32,513 nucleotides of DNA, from positions 1 through 32,513 of the forward strand of contig JAAMPI010000550.1 of NCBI GenBank assembly GCA_013054445.1. Direction: 5' to 3'. Position 1 is the first letter of the stretch; each line of letters starts with the position of its first letter. The notes under the pieces are model-generated. The model saw only the letters and a list, made by a program, of their open reading frames with translations. It was not told the DNA's origin and made no database searches. The translations under genes were made by a program, and so were the position numbers. Below are positions 21,981 to 32,311 of the stretch, piece after piece. Origin of the DNA: Cudoniella acicularis (lineage: Eukaryota; Ascomycota; Leotiomycetes; Helotiales; Helotiaceae).

Positions 21981-22038
21981 ATTCGTAGAGGAGGGGAATT
22001 CGTAGAGGAGGGGGATTCGCGGAGGAGAGGGATTCGCG
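21981..22038. repeat. 17-bp minisatellite, 3.4 copies
   Basis: Units at 21981-21997, 21998-22014 and 22015-22031, plus a partial unit to 22038. The unit is ATTCGTAGAGGAGGGGR; the third copy has CG for TA at position 6 and one more substitution. It is purine-rich on the plus strand and unusually G-rich for this AT-rich block. It lies upstream of the copia-like relic, where its 5' LTR or leader would be expected. Confidence 0.8.
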
Positions 22039-23250
22039 TTCGATAATAAAGGTATTCGTAGTCTCTAAGGTTTTAAAGGTAGAGTAGTAACGTAGTTAAT
22101 AAAGTAGTAGATTTAATCTATAGTATAAGGATAGTCGTCGGGGTAAGAGAAGAGTATTTAGTATATTTAAAGAGGTAGTTATCTCTTTAAGGTATTTACG
22201 TATTCTTATTAGCTAATATTTAAAGCTTTTAGCTATATAGAATAAACTCTACTCTCTTTAACTCGAAGATACGATATTAAGGACAGGAAGCTATAGTTAT
22301 ATAATCTAAGTTCCTTCTTTAAGAGTATTATACCTTTCTAATCTATACGCGCTTACTGATTAGTATCGATATTATCTAATATAGTATACTATATATTATT
22401 ATTATAGAGATCGATTAGATATATATTATACGGTATTATATTATATAATACTCGAATAGTAAAGAAGCTATTCGGAGGGGTATAAATATAAGAAGTAAGT
22501 TATATATTAATAGGCTAGTCCTAATATAGTAAGCGTGATTACGTGATTACGTTACGTATAACTATAACCTATTAGTATAGCGATAATAGTTTTAGATTCT
22601 TAATATATAAATATAATATATTAGATCTTAATATTAGTCTTTTATTAAAAGCTTTTCTAATATTATTAAAATTAAAAGTTCGTTTTATAATTAAATCTTT
22701 TTTTTTTTATATATAAATTTTTTATTTATTAATATCTTTTTCTTATTAGTTAATCTCTTTATTTTTATAATAATAAATATTAAAAAAAGAACTCTTATTA
22801 ATAATTTTAATAAAATAATCTTAGACTTTTAATCTAAAAATATTATTTTTTAATATATCTAACTTTTTAATCTTAAACTTTAAACTTTAGAATAAGAAGA
22901 ATACGAGGTTATAAACTAGCTTTAAGCTTAAGCTAAAAGAATTAAATATATAGACCTAGTTTAAAGGCCTAGCTAGGACCTATTATATAACCTTATATCG
23001 TATATATAACCTCGTTTTAGACCTCGTCTAAGCTCTTTATTTTAGTATTCTAAGTAATAGATCTACGTTACTATTAGTCTATTATAGTTAGCTATAAAGT
23101 TATATTTATAATTTATATTTATATCGCTCTTTAAAAGGATATAGTTTATTTCTTTTATTCTTATTATAGAAGGACAGATATAACCTAAAAGAGAGAGAGT
23201 TTAAATAGATATTAATTTAACTTAAAGAAGAAGAAGCTACGCTATTTAAG
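22039..23250. repeat. AT-rich RIP-mutated repeat sequence without readable coding content
   Basis: Very TA-rich with stops in all frames. It includes a low-complexity poly-A/T-rich zone at about 22.6-22.9 kb. No domain motif could be read on either strand. By position it could hold the 5' LTR of the minus-strand copia-like relic or part of another element. Confidence 0.4.
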
Positions 23251-23596
23251 AACACGTCTTTTATTCTTCTTCGCCTAGGTCACGTGTCTACGAACTACGT
23301 AACTATCTAGCGACCGACTGACTTCCTTACTATATTATTATTTTATATTATTAAAACTAAGATCTTAGACTTTAAAAGATAACTTAAAGAATGTTCGCTA
23401 CTAGCCTATATAAGATAAGTGTAATATAGTTCGCTTACTTATAAAGGGACGTCCGTCACGTGGCTTAGATCGTCGGCGGATGTCTAGAATAATATCGGTA
23501 ATAAACCTCTGACATCTAGGATTATAGTTCTAGGGCACTTAATACGTAACACGGGATACTAGATAATNCTATTGATTTCTATTATTATTAGGTCTT

Positions 23597-23605
23597 NGTA
23601 TCAGA
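23597..23605 (+). other. Primer-binding-site-like motif
   Basis: NGTATCAGA resembles the start of the initiator tRNA-Met primer-binding site (TGGTATCAGA) used by many LTR retroelements. It lies about 160 bases before the long plus-strand ORF relic, in the expected place. Confidence 0.4.
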
Positions 23606-23766
23606 CCCCCGTCGGTAGTAGATAGCTAATAAAAAAGGGGGCTTCTCTAGACCCCTCGGGGCTAGAGATTAGTTCTATACTAAATCTTTTTCCTACTACA
23701 CGTGACTTCTTTGCCTACTAACGCCTCCTCCTTATATAGGAGCTAAACCTCGTACGAGGCTAGCTA

Positions 23767-25182
23767 AGGAAACTAGGGGTAAGAGAAGACGAGAAGAACA
23801 AATAAGACTACGCCGAATACTTAATAGAGCGACGTATAGTACTAGAAAACTCGAGATAGATATATATAGACTAGGCGGGGACCGCGTAGGCGAGGTACGC
23901 TAGAGGATATAAGATAATAGATAGGCGAGGGGAGCTTATTAAGAAAGATAATATTAACGTTAGACGCTATACTATAGACGAAGACGCTATTATATAAATA
24001 ATAGACGAAGCTTTTATTAGAAAAGACGGCGGCTTCTATTATATATACGTAGGGTACGTAAAGACAATTAGTATATACTATAAGAGGACACTATCGACGT
24101 CTATCGCGGCTATACTAAGAATATAAGACGCGATTAACAACGGCCGAATAATAGTTAAACACCTCTTTAAGACGGACGAGTATACGGATATACTAGAGGT
24201 GACGCCTAGCGCCGGAACGAACGAAAGAACCTCTACGGGGGCGAGAATAGTAATAGCTACCGGGACAAATAAAAGGACTAGGTCTACGGGCCGGGGCCGA
24301 GTAAGAGTAACTAGAGAAAACGACGACGTAACTATAATATAGCCGGCGACGGTAGGGTAGATAAGGAGGCACGTTAAATAGAGACAACGCGATAGGCGGG
24401 CGGCGGAATACGAGACAGCTAAACTATAGTCCTATAGGGACCTCGGGATAGGGGCAACGGACAAACGCGCCGCGGAAGTAAAGACAAAGAAGGCTTAGAC
24501 CGGCTCTATAAGGGAGACTACTAGGTATATCATCGCCCTAAGAAGCGGACACGAGAACTTCTAAGAATACCACGACCGCTTTAAACACAACACTATAGTA
24601 CGGTACGCTTATATAGGGACACTAATACGAACTAAAAATCACTTTATTAGATACGAACTCGTAAACGAGGGAGGAACAGAGCCCTAGCAGGGCAATAAGG
24701 ACGGCCTAACGCTACTTAACAGAGTAGGCGGCCGTAAGATAAAGACAACCGAGGAACGGACTAGATAGCTCCTGACTAAGGGCGTTAAGGTACTAGCCGA
24801 CTAGCTAGCTAAGACCGGGTATAGCCGCCGCTTTATAACGGAGAAGCGGTTCGACACGGTAAGCGGAGGAAGGTCAGTGGTATACGAGGGACTTATTAGG
24901 AGAGAACCTAGGGCACTAGGGACGGAAGGAGAGCCGTCGGGGGACAGTAGGGGCGATAAGGCGCGACCCGAGGGGAGCGCGGAGCTAGCTAAGTAAGACA
25001 CTAGAGGGATAAACAAAAACTAGAGGACAAGCGTACGCGCGCTACCTAAAGGAAGGACAAAGACTGAGGGCGTAGCCCCGAGCTAAAGAATACATAAGAG
25101 GCAGTAGAGAAAGGGGCCTAGTAGGGAACAAATGAACGGGCGTGCCTAAGTAAGAGTAGCTAGAAAAGTCTTAGAATAGTAA
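23767..25182 (+). pseudogene. Unrecognised ~470-codon ORF relic
   Basis: A single plus-strand frame can be read from at least 23767 to 25182. About 20 in-frame stops interrupt it; all that I read are TAG or TAA and none is TGA. Most fall where Gln (CAG/CAA) would fit, so C-to-T change at CpA explains them. No indel is needed, so the frame was long and coding until recent decay. Content in order: an acidic/basic start with DYAEYLIERRIVLE; DEAFIRKDGGFYYIYVGYVK; DAINNGRIIVKHLFKTDEYT; a Thr/Gly/Arg-rich linker (about 24.2-24.33 kb); a very basic RRHVK..RQRDRRAAEYETA stretch; IIALRSGHENF and EYHDRFKHNTIVRYAYIGTL; NHFIRYELVNEGG; FITEKRFDTVSGGRSVVYEG; and a charged Pro/Arg/Lys-rich tail. No zinc knuckle, protease or polymerase motif is seen. 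It is probably the gag-like protein of the surrounding element, but I do not recognise the family. Confidence 0.6.
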
Positions 25183-25183
25183 C

Positions 25184-25198
25184 CCACGCGTAGCGTGG
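25184..25198. other. Inverted repeat CCACGC-GTA-GCGTGG
   Basis: A perfect 6-bp stem with a 3-base loop, immediately after the end of the ORF relic and before the polypurine tract. The same arms in the opposite order recur at 25525-25539. Confidence 0.7.
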
Positions 25199-25230
25199 AA
25201 GACCCGACTATCAAGGGAGGGGCAGTTATA

Positions 25231-26319
25231 TGGTCTAACGACCGCTAGCTAACAATAAATCAATCCTATCCTATCCCCTTTCCTCTTCCTCTCCCTCTCC
25301 TTCAACAGAAAAGTCGCCCCCTAGGAACAACCACCTATCTGAATTACTAGCTCCCCTCGCCTATAGCCTATCCCTCTCCCAACCTATCCAACCCTAAAAC
25401 ACTTCTACGTGAGCAGCCTGTCTTAGTCGCCTCTTCTAGAAGTGTCATCCCTCCACTTCTCCACCCAAAACCCCCGAGTCATCCCTAGCCTACGAGAAAT
25501 CAAAGACACGGCCTATCCCGCCCCGCGTGGAAACCACGCCGGAATAATGTCCCCGCATTAATCAATCAACCCTGCCGCATCGTACCTAAACCTGTACTCG
25601 TATGCGTTCTAATTATTCCCTCTATCGAATCGAATCTGCATCCGTGTCCGTGTCCCTATCGCATCTATACTGTATTTGCATTGTACTCGTACCGTCCCCA
25701 GCCAAACCTCTCCAGTAAACACTCCACCAGAAAAAACCACGGCCTATCCCGCGTGGACGCACAGCGGGTCTCCACAATCCATGAATCGCCCTTACTGCAG
25801 TGCCGCATCATACTTACTCGTTACCGCCTAACGTAAGCGTTCCATAATCCTCCATTCTCTCACATCACTTCCGCATCGCATTTGTTACTCGTACCCGATC
25901 TCAAACCCCTCCAGTAAACCCCTCCCCCATAGTCGCCATTAAAACAGCACCTCCCTGCTTATTGGACATCCGATGCCTCTGCTCTTAAGCCTCTTATTTC
26001 AATCACACCCCGGGGGTTTCTTTCCCGCCCTACTGGTATCTGCAAGTGCGATGTGCTTCAGCCCTGACCTGCACTTCTCGTTTTCTTTCTTTTCTTTTTT
26101 TTGGTCTGAACCCTGGGGAAATAATAATCGCCTCAAGGTTAGGGGGGTGATCATGAGCAAGTGAGTCTGGGGAGATGGTCCTAGTTATCGCTGCCGCAAC
26201 ACTTGCTGTTTAAATCCTCCAGTTCCGCTACTCACTTACTTTCTTCTATCCAAACCCCACTTGCCATATATTTTTACTTTTGTGGTTGCTTCTGCACTGG
26301 TTTGACCCAGGAAGTCACT
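25231..26319. other. Upstream region of the 7TM gene with a diverged direct duplication
   Basis: Unique-type composition resumes here: pyrimidine-rich, CA and TG common. It contains the duplicated segment annotated separately, an inverted repeat at 25525-25539 (GCGTGG-AAA-CCACGC) and a T/C-rich tract at about 26080-26102 ahead of the gene. Short ORFs have no recognisable content. No TATA box was found. Confidence 0.5.
25507..25929. repeat. Imperfect direct duplication, about 200-225 bp per copy
   Basis: Copy 1 spans about 25507-25731 and copy 2 about 25738-25929. Shared landmarks in the same order are CACGGCCTATCCCG near the start, GCGTGG, CCGCATC followed by TACT/ACTCGT, and CTCCAGTAAAC with a C-rich tail at the end. 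The copies differ by substitutions and indels, so the duplication is not recent. Confidence 0.65.
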
Positions 26320-27605
26320 ATGTCTTCATCTCCATCGGTATCGCCCGGCACACTGACAGAAGATCGCGGCCCCTCCCTCGTCGCCGTAACCTCCGTATTC
26401 CTAACCCTCACCATCCTCAGCGCCTCAATTCGAATATTCACCCGCCTCCGCGTAGTAGGCTGGATCGGTGCCGACGATGCTTTAATATTATGTGCGGCTG
26501 CAGCAGCCGTTGCCGAGGCCGCTGGAACAATTGCCGCGACGAGATATGGGTTGGGAAGACATATTGAGGAGCAGTTGCCCGAATGGAGGAGGCCGTATGC
26601 GATTGCCGATTTGGTGGCTTCGCTGAGTTATTCGATGTCGGCAATGTTTGTGAAGTTGTCGTTGTTGGCGTTTTATCTGCGGTTGAGGTATGAACTCCTC
26701 GAGGAGTATTTGAGATATGGGCACTGACTTGGTGAAGTCCAAATGGAATGTTTAGGAAACTTACTTATGCTATGATGGTTGTCTCCGCCAGCTTTGGGGT
26801 TTCCAGTGTTATAGCAGCTGGCGTGCAGTGTGTACCAGTCTCCATGCTATGGGACTCTACACAAGCAGGCCACTGCATCGACGTCAATTCTTTCTATTTC
26901 GCCAACGCAGGTATTCATATCTTTACCGAGCTATTGATATATATCTTGCCAATCCACACCTTGTGGAAGTTGCATCTTCCACTCAGGCAAAAACTCGGAC
27001 TTTGTGGTTTGATGGGTGTGGGAGCCATGTGAGTATCTTAGAAGACCACGAGAAATGGATACTAATCCTCTGCAGGCTCATCGTTATCAGCTGTTACAGA
27101 ATTGTGACGATCAGAGATCTGCTCGCTTCGAATGACACAACATGTAAGAACCTAAAACTATTTCTGCTGACTTGCTAATCTCAATTCAGGGAACACTGTT
27201 GCCCCATTAATGTGGTACACAATTGAGCTCAATCTTGCCATCTTCATCGCATGCGGTCCGGCTTTCCTGTCCTTCTTCCGCCGTTACCTGCCTATGGTCT
27301 TCGGAGGTCAGACATCCCGAAGTAGATCAAAGGCATACCAGCACAAGGAATACAAGAATAAAAATTCGTACCCTCTGAGATCAGTATCGCAAAATGGTCA
27401 ACACCGGACGCTTTCCAAAAACCCAGGGGTTAAAACGACAATAACTTCTAAGGACGCAACATTCTTTGATATAGAGAATAGCAGCGAAGAAAGAATAATG
27501 GTATCCAATGCTGGAATACAGAAACAGGTTGATGTTTGGATTGAAAACGAAGAGAATGAAGCGACAAAATCCAAAATCGGTTTGGGACGGGAAGATTTTC
27601 CATGA
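26320..27605 (+). CDS. Fungal rhodopsin-like / PTH11-related 7TM protein
   Basis: Exons are 26320-26687, 26756-27028, 27076-27143 and 27190-27605. Introns are 68, 47 and 46 bp, all GT...AG with CTGAC or CTAAT branch sites. The joined frame gives 374 residues. The protein starts MSSSPSVSPGTLTEDRGPSL, enters helix 1 (AVTSVFLTLTILSASIRIFT), then GWIGADDALIL, which matches the 'GWDD.li' block after helix 1 of the fungal rhodopsin-domain family. Further helices follow, with FVKLSLLAFYLRL, a luminal loop with CVPVSMLWDSTQAGHCID (conserved 'C.P....Wd.....C.d' pattern), TELLIYILPIHTLWKL, VISCYRIVTIRDLL, and WYTIELNLAIFIACGPAFLS. The last about 95 residues form a polar, Lys/Ser/Asn-rich cytosolic tail. 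The plasma membrane is the likely place. Members of this family include PTH11-like candidate receptors, but ligand and signalling here are unknown. The ATG at 26320 is chosen because upstream sequence in frame lacks another ATG and would add a hydrophobic stretch. Confidence 0.85.
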
Positions 27606-27736
27606 TATATAATTGTGTCCACCTATGTTTTCATGTAAATGCAGCCGCTCATACGGCCAGGGTATATTAGGGTTAAATGCGACTAAATCTAACATTACAA
27701 ATTCTAGTCTGCAAACCAAGTTTTTTGCAGTAAGCA

Positions 27737-29410
27737 TCAGCTACTATGTCCAAAAGTAGAGCTGAGAATCTCCTTGAGACCTGCCGTTCTTCCGTGTTTG
27801 CGTTGGATATGAACCCAATTTGATAATGAGAAGACGATGATCATCAAAGCAACTAAGCCAGCCACTGCAACGAAAAACTGCCAGATATCTGGATTGGCGT
27901 TGGTGCCAGAAATCTCCGACACATTCATGCCGTAGATTCCAGACATGATGGTGAAAGGAGCAAATATGTACGTGAAAGCGTTCGTCAGAGAATTCCACCG
28001 AGTCTCGGATTTTCTCTGTCGAATTGCAGCCATCTTTTCTCTGTTTTGCCATAATAAGTCTGTCTGCTCGACCAGGTGTTTAAAATCTTCCTCGAGCGCC
28101 GCACAGCTTTCCTGTGTGACTTCCTCATCTCGGCCAGCCCAGCCCAGACTTCCACTCCTTTGCACAAGTGCTAAGGACCGCTTGATCTCTTCTGTATGTC
28201 CAATAGAGGTGTCTGATATGCCGTTGATAAGACGATCTTCCTCGCGAATAGCCGTAATGATCTGATTCCAGCAGAAACAATTGAGACGGAAAACATTCGA
28301 CATTGTGTAAAAGGGTGACTGGGCAGCCTGTGTGTGGTCCATAAACTCTAAAGACTCGATGTATAATTGACGAATTGATTTTGGCTCGAGTAGAATCGGT
28401 GGGGGAAGAGGTGATTCGAAAGGAGGGGGCGGCGTGAGGGCTCGTGGGGAGACATTGTGTTTAGTGTGTGACCCGAAAAGAACAACTCCTGTAATCACGG
28501 CCATCTCGGTCAGTGGTATGCTTGGCAGCTTGAGAAAGTGACATACCGGTCCATCCAGTGCCTTGGGCATCAGGCTATGGATTGTCAGTTATGCGGCAGT
28601 GGTTCCTCGAGGTAATCCGCCTACCTGAACATAGACCATGACCTTGAACTTCTCTGCATCCGTCCGCCGCGGCTGCGAAGAGGAAAGGATGCCAAAGCCA
28701 AGATTTACGTATGGAGCTCGATGTCGCTGCGAGGGGGTAAATACATGGCCTTTGCTGAAGATACTCCAAGAGAAAAAGCGTGGGTCCAGCTTCAACGAGC
28801 TTCCCAACACCTCGATCAGTTCTGGCGTAGGAACTTTTTCGTATTCCACCAAACATAGCCGTACCTGGACGCCGTCTCGACTCTGTATGCTCAAGAAGTT
28901 GGCTAAATCAATCTCGTTGCACATGTCAGGCCATCGGGTCTGTTTGAAGTCGGTCGAGATGTCCAAGACCGAGGCTATAATACCTTCCTGCGATTCTGCA
29001 GTTTTCATATAATGATCGAGATCGCTGAGATTGTTCCATCCTGCTGCAACAAGACTATGAACATATTCGTGGTAGGGTGCCTTGCGCTGAGTCCAGTCCA
29101 GCGATGAGGCGTGGGTCAGCTTGCGATTTCTCCATGAGAAGCTCTTGTGGACAGCTTCGATGCCCGAGTCAATTGTATGCTCCACAGCATCAATTGTTTG
29201 GCGCCTGGAATGATGGCCATTCAATCGGGAATCGAGGTTGGCTTCAGCAGTGCTGGAAGATCCGGCTGGCGAGGATGCCATTGCGGTGGGGTTGGGGAGC
29301 TTGAAGTTGGAGCTGCCTTGGCGTCGGGGACCCCGGTTATGGTCTGGGAGTGCTGTATTTAGCGAGGTGCCCCCTGAATTTATTCGCAGTCGGTACTGGT
29401 ACGGGTTCAT
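27737..29410 (-). CDS. CorA-like divalent-cation transporter family protein
   Basis: Exon 1 is 29410-28625, exon 2 is a 28-bp microexon (28574-28547) and exon 3 is 28488-27737. Intron 1 is 50 bp (GTAGGC, ACTGAC branch, ATAG). Intron 2 is 58 bp (GTATGT, ACTGAC branch, ACAG). The join reads VMVYVQPDAQGTGWTGVVLF, which restores a sensible sequence, and the total is 521 residues. A 180-residue soluble part contains a WSIFSKGHVF block; a coiled-coil-like segment (EEDFKHLVEQTDLLWQNREK) precedes two C-terminal helices. TM1 ends in YGMN (GMN at about 458-460), the CorA signature at the pore mouth; TM2 is about 474-497. This layout is typical of fungal CorA-like proteins of the plasma or organellar membrane. 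Transport of Mg2+ is inferred from the signature. It is convergent with the 7TM gene, 131 bp between stops. An inner ATG at 29281 is a possible alternative start. Confidence 0.85.
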
Positions 29411-30123
29411 GATTCACACCAACTCTCAGGCACAAACCATTTTCGCAGTCCATCATTCAATGCCTTCACGCCTTAAGCCTCAACTCATTGTACGAGTACT
29501 ATAGTACCCCGCGCCAAGCAAGCCAAGTAGGCAATCGTTTTCCATTCAAGACTGCTATTAGTTGTCACGTCACCTACGGTGTCAGATTCGATCTTCGTCG
29601 TCGACATTTCCCGCTTCATCGTCAATCTGATCAGAATGCCTTTATGAAAATCCCGCAGAATAATTCAGAGTTGGTGGTGGGCGGTGCAACCTAGCACGCG
29701 AATTACTGCGCAGATTCTAAAAGCCTAGAAGATGTTCGGGAATCACCAGTCATTTTTCGTTCCCTAAAATCCCTACAGCACCCGGGCGTCGACACGAGTA
29801 CCCCGTTACAAATTTACTTGCCATTGGTTCTTTCGTATGATACATGGAGTTTTTTCGTTTGGTGCCTACCGGCTCCACATGGAGAACAAACGGAAAGTGG
29901 CACAAACATCCCTCACTCCAGCTATCACTGCGTATTTGAAGAGCCTGATGTACCTTGTGCACCGTAAGCGGTGTCATTTGTAAGGGTTTAATTCTCCGCG
30001 TCCGATGCAACATGAACAAAGGAAGATTTGTGAGATTTCTATAAGTGCAAAGGGATTAGACGCTATCAAGATTCCTGAACAATTAACACACTTCCCTCAA
30101 TAATAGTTCTCCCTCGTCTAGCC
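29411..30123. other. Divergent intergenic region (CorA-like / beta-lactamase-like)
   Basis: The interval separates the starts of the minus-strand CorA-like gene and the plus-strand hydrolase gene, so both promoters should lie here. No TATA box or repeat was recognised. Just before the ATG at 30124 the sequence is pyrimidine-rich (CTCCCTCGTCTAGCC). Short ORFs are unconvincing. Confidence 0.5.
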
Positions 30124-32250
30124 ATGAGGCAATTCAAAATCTCCCAGTTGTTCGCTCTCTTTACTTTTTATCCTCTCACCTATGCCTTTCAAGAATGTCC
30201 ATATCTCGGCCCCGACTTTCCAGCTCCAACAAATCTCACCAACAGCTCCACCTTTCAAAAAGCATTAGCAAATCTCACATCTACAATTGAAAACGGAATT
30301 GTCTCTGGGACTCTGTTCCCAAATTCGACGTCTTTCTCGGTGGAAATATTTTCAACCAAAAATCCCAATCCTCTATTCGAATATCATCACACGTCCCCAA
30401 ACTTACAGTTATTCAATGGGACCAAATTAGTTGACGGCAATAGCATTTATCGCATTGCAAGCATCTCCAAACTCTTCACGGTCTACCTTTTCCTCATCGA
30501 AGCAGGAGATGTGCATTTTCATGATTCAATAACAAAATTCATTCCTGAGCTGGCAGAGGAAAGCATATTCTATTCAAACGACGAAGCTGCAGACTTTGTT
30601 GACTGGGAATCCGTTACCATTGGTGAACTTGCAAGTCAGATGTCGGGGATTTCGCGAGACTGTAAGTCATCAAATGAACTTGAGAGAGAGAGAGAGTAAG
30701 ACTAACAGATTCGAGATTCTGGAGATTTATTGGCCCAGGGTGCTGGTCTTCCAATAGCTGAGTTTGGGTTTCCACCACTTAATGCATCCGACTTTCAATT
30801 ATGTTTACAGCCGGGAGATTGTGACAGACAACGTATGGTCGTTCCTTTACTCGGTCTCTTCCTTTTCCCAATATCATGGACTTCTCAAGAAAGTCTTGCA
30901 GAAAGGATTTCCGTATTTTGGAAGAACCACAAGCGTGGCCATGTCCTAGCAAAACTTGCAACACTTTGAAAATGCGTGAGAGAAAAGCTTAATCTCAAAC
31001 CAAACATTCCATACGATTTCTTCACAATTTTCTCGCCTACTAGGGGGTTATGACAATTATACAATACTAACACAAACCATAGAATTTTTCAAGGCTTTCA
31101 CCATCGAACACCCCGTCTTCGCAACAGCCACAACTCCAACCTATAGCAATGTCGCCTTCCAACTCCTTGGCTACGCTCTCGAAAACATCACCAAAAACTC
31201 CTTCGCCTCCCTGCTCCAATCATCTCTTCTCGACAAACTGGACCTGAACGGGACATCCTACACGCCTCCAACAGACCTCACACACTTGATAATTCCCAGC
31301 GACGCGGCAACGAGCTTGTGGAATCTCGACTACAAAGACTTCAGCCCGTACGTCCACGTTCAAAGTTCCCTTTCCTAGCTAACCCTTCCCCCGTTTACCG
31401 TGTTTACTAAAACTAATACCTACACAGAGCAGGAGGTATCTACTCCACCCCACACGACCTCTCCACTCTCGGCCGCTCAATCCTAAGCTCCACCCTCCTC
31501 TCACGACCTCTAACCCGCCGCTGGATGAAACCCGTAACCCACACCGCTAACACCCTCTTCTCAGTCGGCGCCCCGTGGGAAATCTGGCGCCTCGCACTCC
31601 CCTCCCCCTCCCCACCAAAAATAGTAGACATCTACACCAAAGAAGGCGACACCGGCGCCTACCACTCGATCCTCGCACTGATCCCCGACTGGCAACTCGG
31701 CTTTACGGTCTTAAACGCCGATGGTGGAACAGCTTCCTCGGGCGTTGAACTCATCATTTCAAACTGGATCAACAACCTCGTCTTACCATCCGTGGAAGCC
31801 GCTGCGCGTGAAGAAGCGCAAATTAATCTCGCAGGAACATACCAATCGCAAACCCCAAATCTCAACTCGTCACTTACCATCTCAACTGACACCTCATATC
31901 TGGGCTTAGGGATTGACAGTTTCATCAGCAATAGCACTGATATGTTCATCATCGCAGCTTCGCTTCTCGGTGGCATTCCAGTCCAAAATGTGAGCATCAG
32001 GCTTTATCCCACGAATTTGAGTAACAAAAAGGGTTATGGAGGGCCACAAGAGCGGATCTTCCGAGCTGTTTTTGAGGATAAGGGGGCTGGGAATGGGAAT
32101 CCGATTTGGGGGTGTTCGACTTGGGCTGGGGCTGCTTCGATTAGGTATGGCGGCGTCGCGATTGATGAGTTTGCGTTTATAGTTGGGGAGGATGGGAAGG
32201 CTGTTAGTGCTGAGGCGAGGGCTTTTAGAGACGTGTTAGCGCGGGTATAA
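30124..32250 (+). CDS. Secreted beta-lactamase-like serine hydrolase
   Basis: Exons are 30124-30661, 30716-30832, 31083-31347 and 31428-32250; the join gives 580 residues. Introns are 54 bp (GTAAGT donor, ACTAAC branch, GAG acceptor), 250 bp (GTATGG donor, TACTAAC branch, ATAG acceptor) and 80 bp. Residues 1-21 are a signal peptide (MRQFKISQLFALFTFYPLTYA). The class C beta-lactamase/DD-peptidase-like motifs are all seen: S113-I-S-K116 (SxxK nucleophile), Y239-S-N241 (YxN), and GDTG at 380-383 in the place of the KTG/HxG motif. Many N-glycosylation sequons fit secretion. The C-terminal about 150 residues form the beta-rich extra domain seen in fungal homologues (ARB_00930-like, from memory). 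The substrate is unknown; fungal relatives include esterase- and lactonase-type enzymes. The GAG acceptor is chosen because the nearer AG lies only two bases from the branch A and breaks the frame, whereas GAG yields SRDYSGDLLAQGAG. Confidence 0.88.
30682..30696. repeat. (GA)n microsatellite in an intron
   Basis: A GA dinucleotide run of about 15 bases lies within the first intron of the beta-lactamase-like gene. Length change here would not alter the protein. Confidence 0.85.
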
Positions 32251-32311
32251 TTAAGTGAAGAGTGAAGTTCCTTTTCTTTCCCTATATCAATTTTAATATT
32301 ATGTTTGCCGC

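Larger units (their letters stand above)
23250..25230 (+). mobile_element. Plus-strand retroelement-like relic lacking a visible RT
   Basis: Its parts, left to right: a less AT-rich, LTR-like segment with CACGTG cores at about 23.28 and 23.46 kb; a primer-binding-site-like NGTATCAGA at 23597-23605 (resembling the initiator-tRNA-Met complement TGGTATCAGA); a long single-frame ORF relic (23767-25182); and a polypurine tract AAGGGAGGGG at 25213-25222. This is the expected order PBS, gag-like ORF, PPT, but no protease, integrase or RT follows. Ambiguous bases occur at the PBS side, as in the Gypsy LTR patch. Past about 25230 the sequence becomes ordinary unique DNA. A non-autonomous or 3'-deleted LTR element is the likeliest reading. 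LTR pairing was not established. Confidence 0.5.

Noticed and set aside
26280..26742. Overlapping frames on both strands at the first exon of the 7TM gene
   Set aside because: Shadows of the 7TM gene; they lack membrane helices or family motifs.
30730..30969. A 79-codon plus-strand frame reading through intron 2 of the hydrolase gene
   Set aside because: Its second half lies in the intron; the family motif order is restored only by splicing 30832 to 31083.
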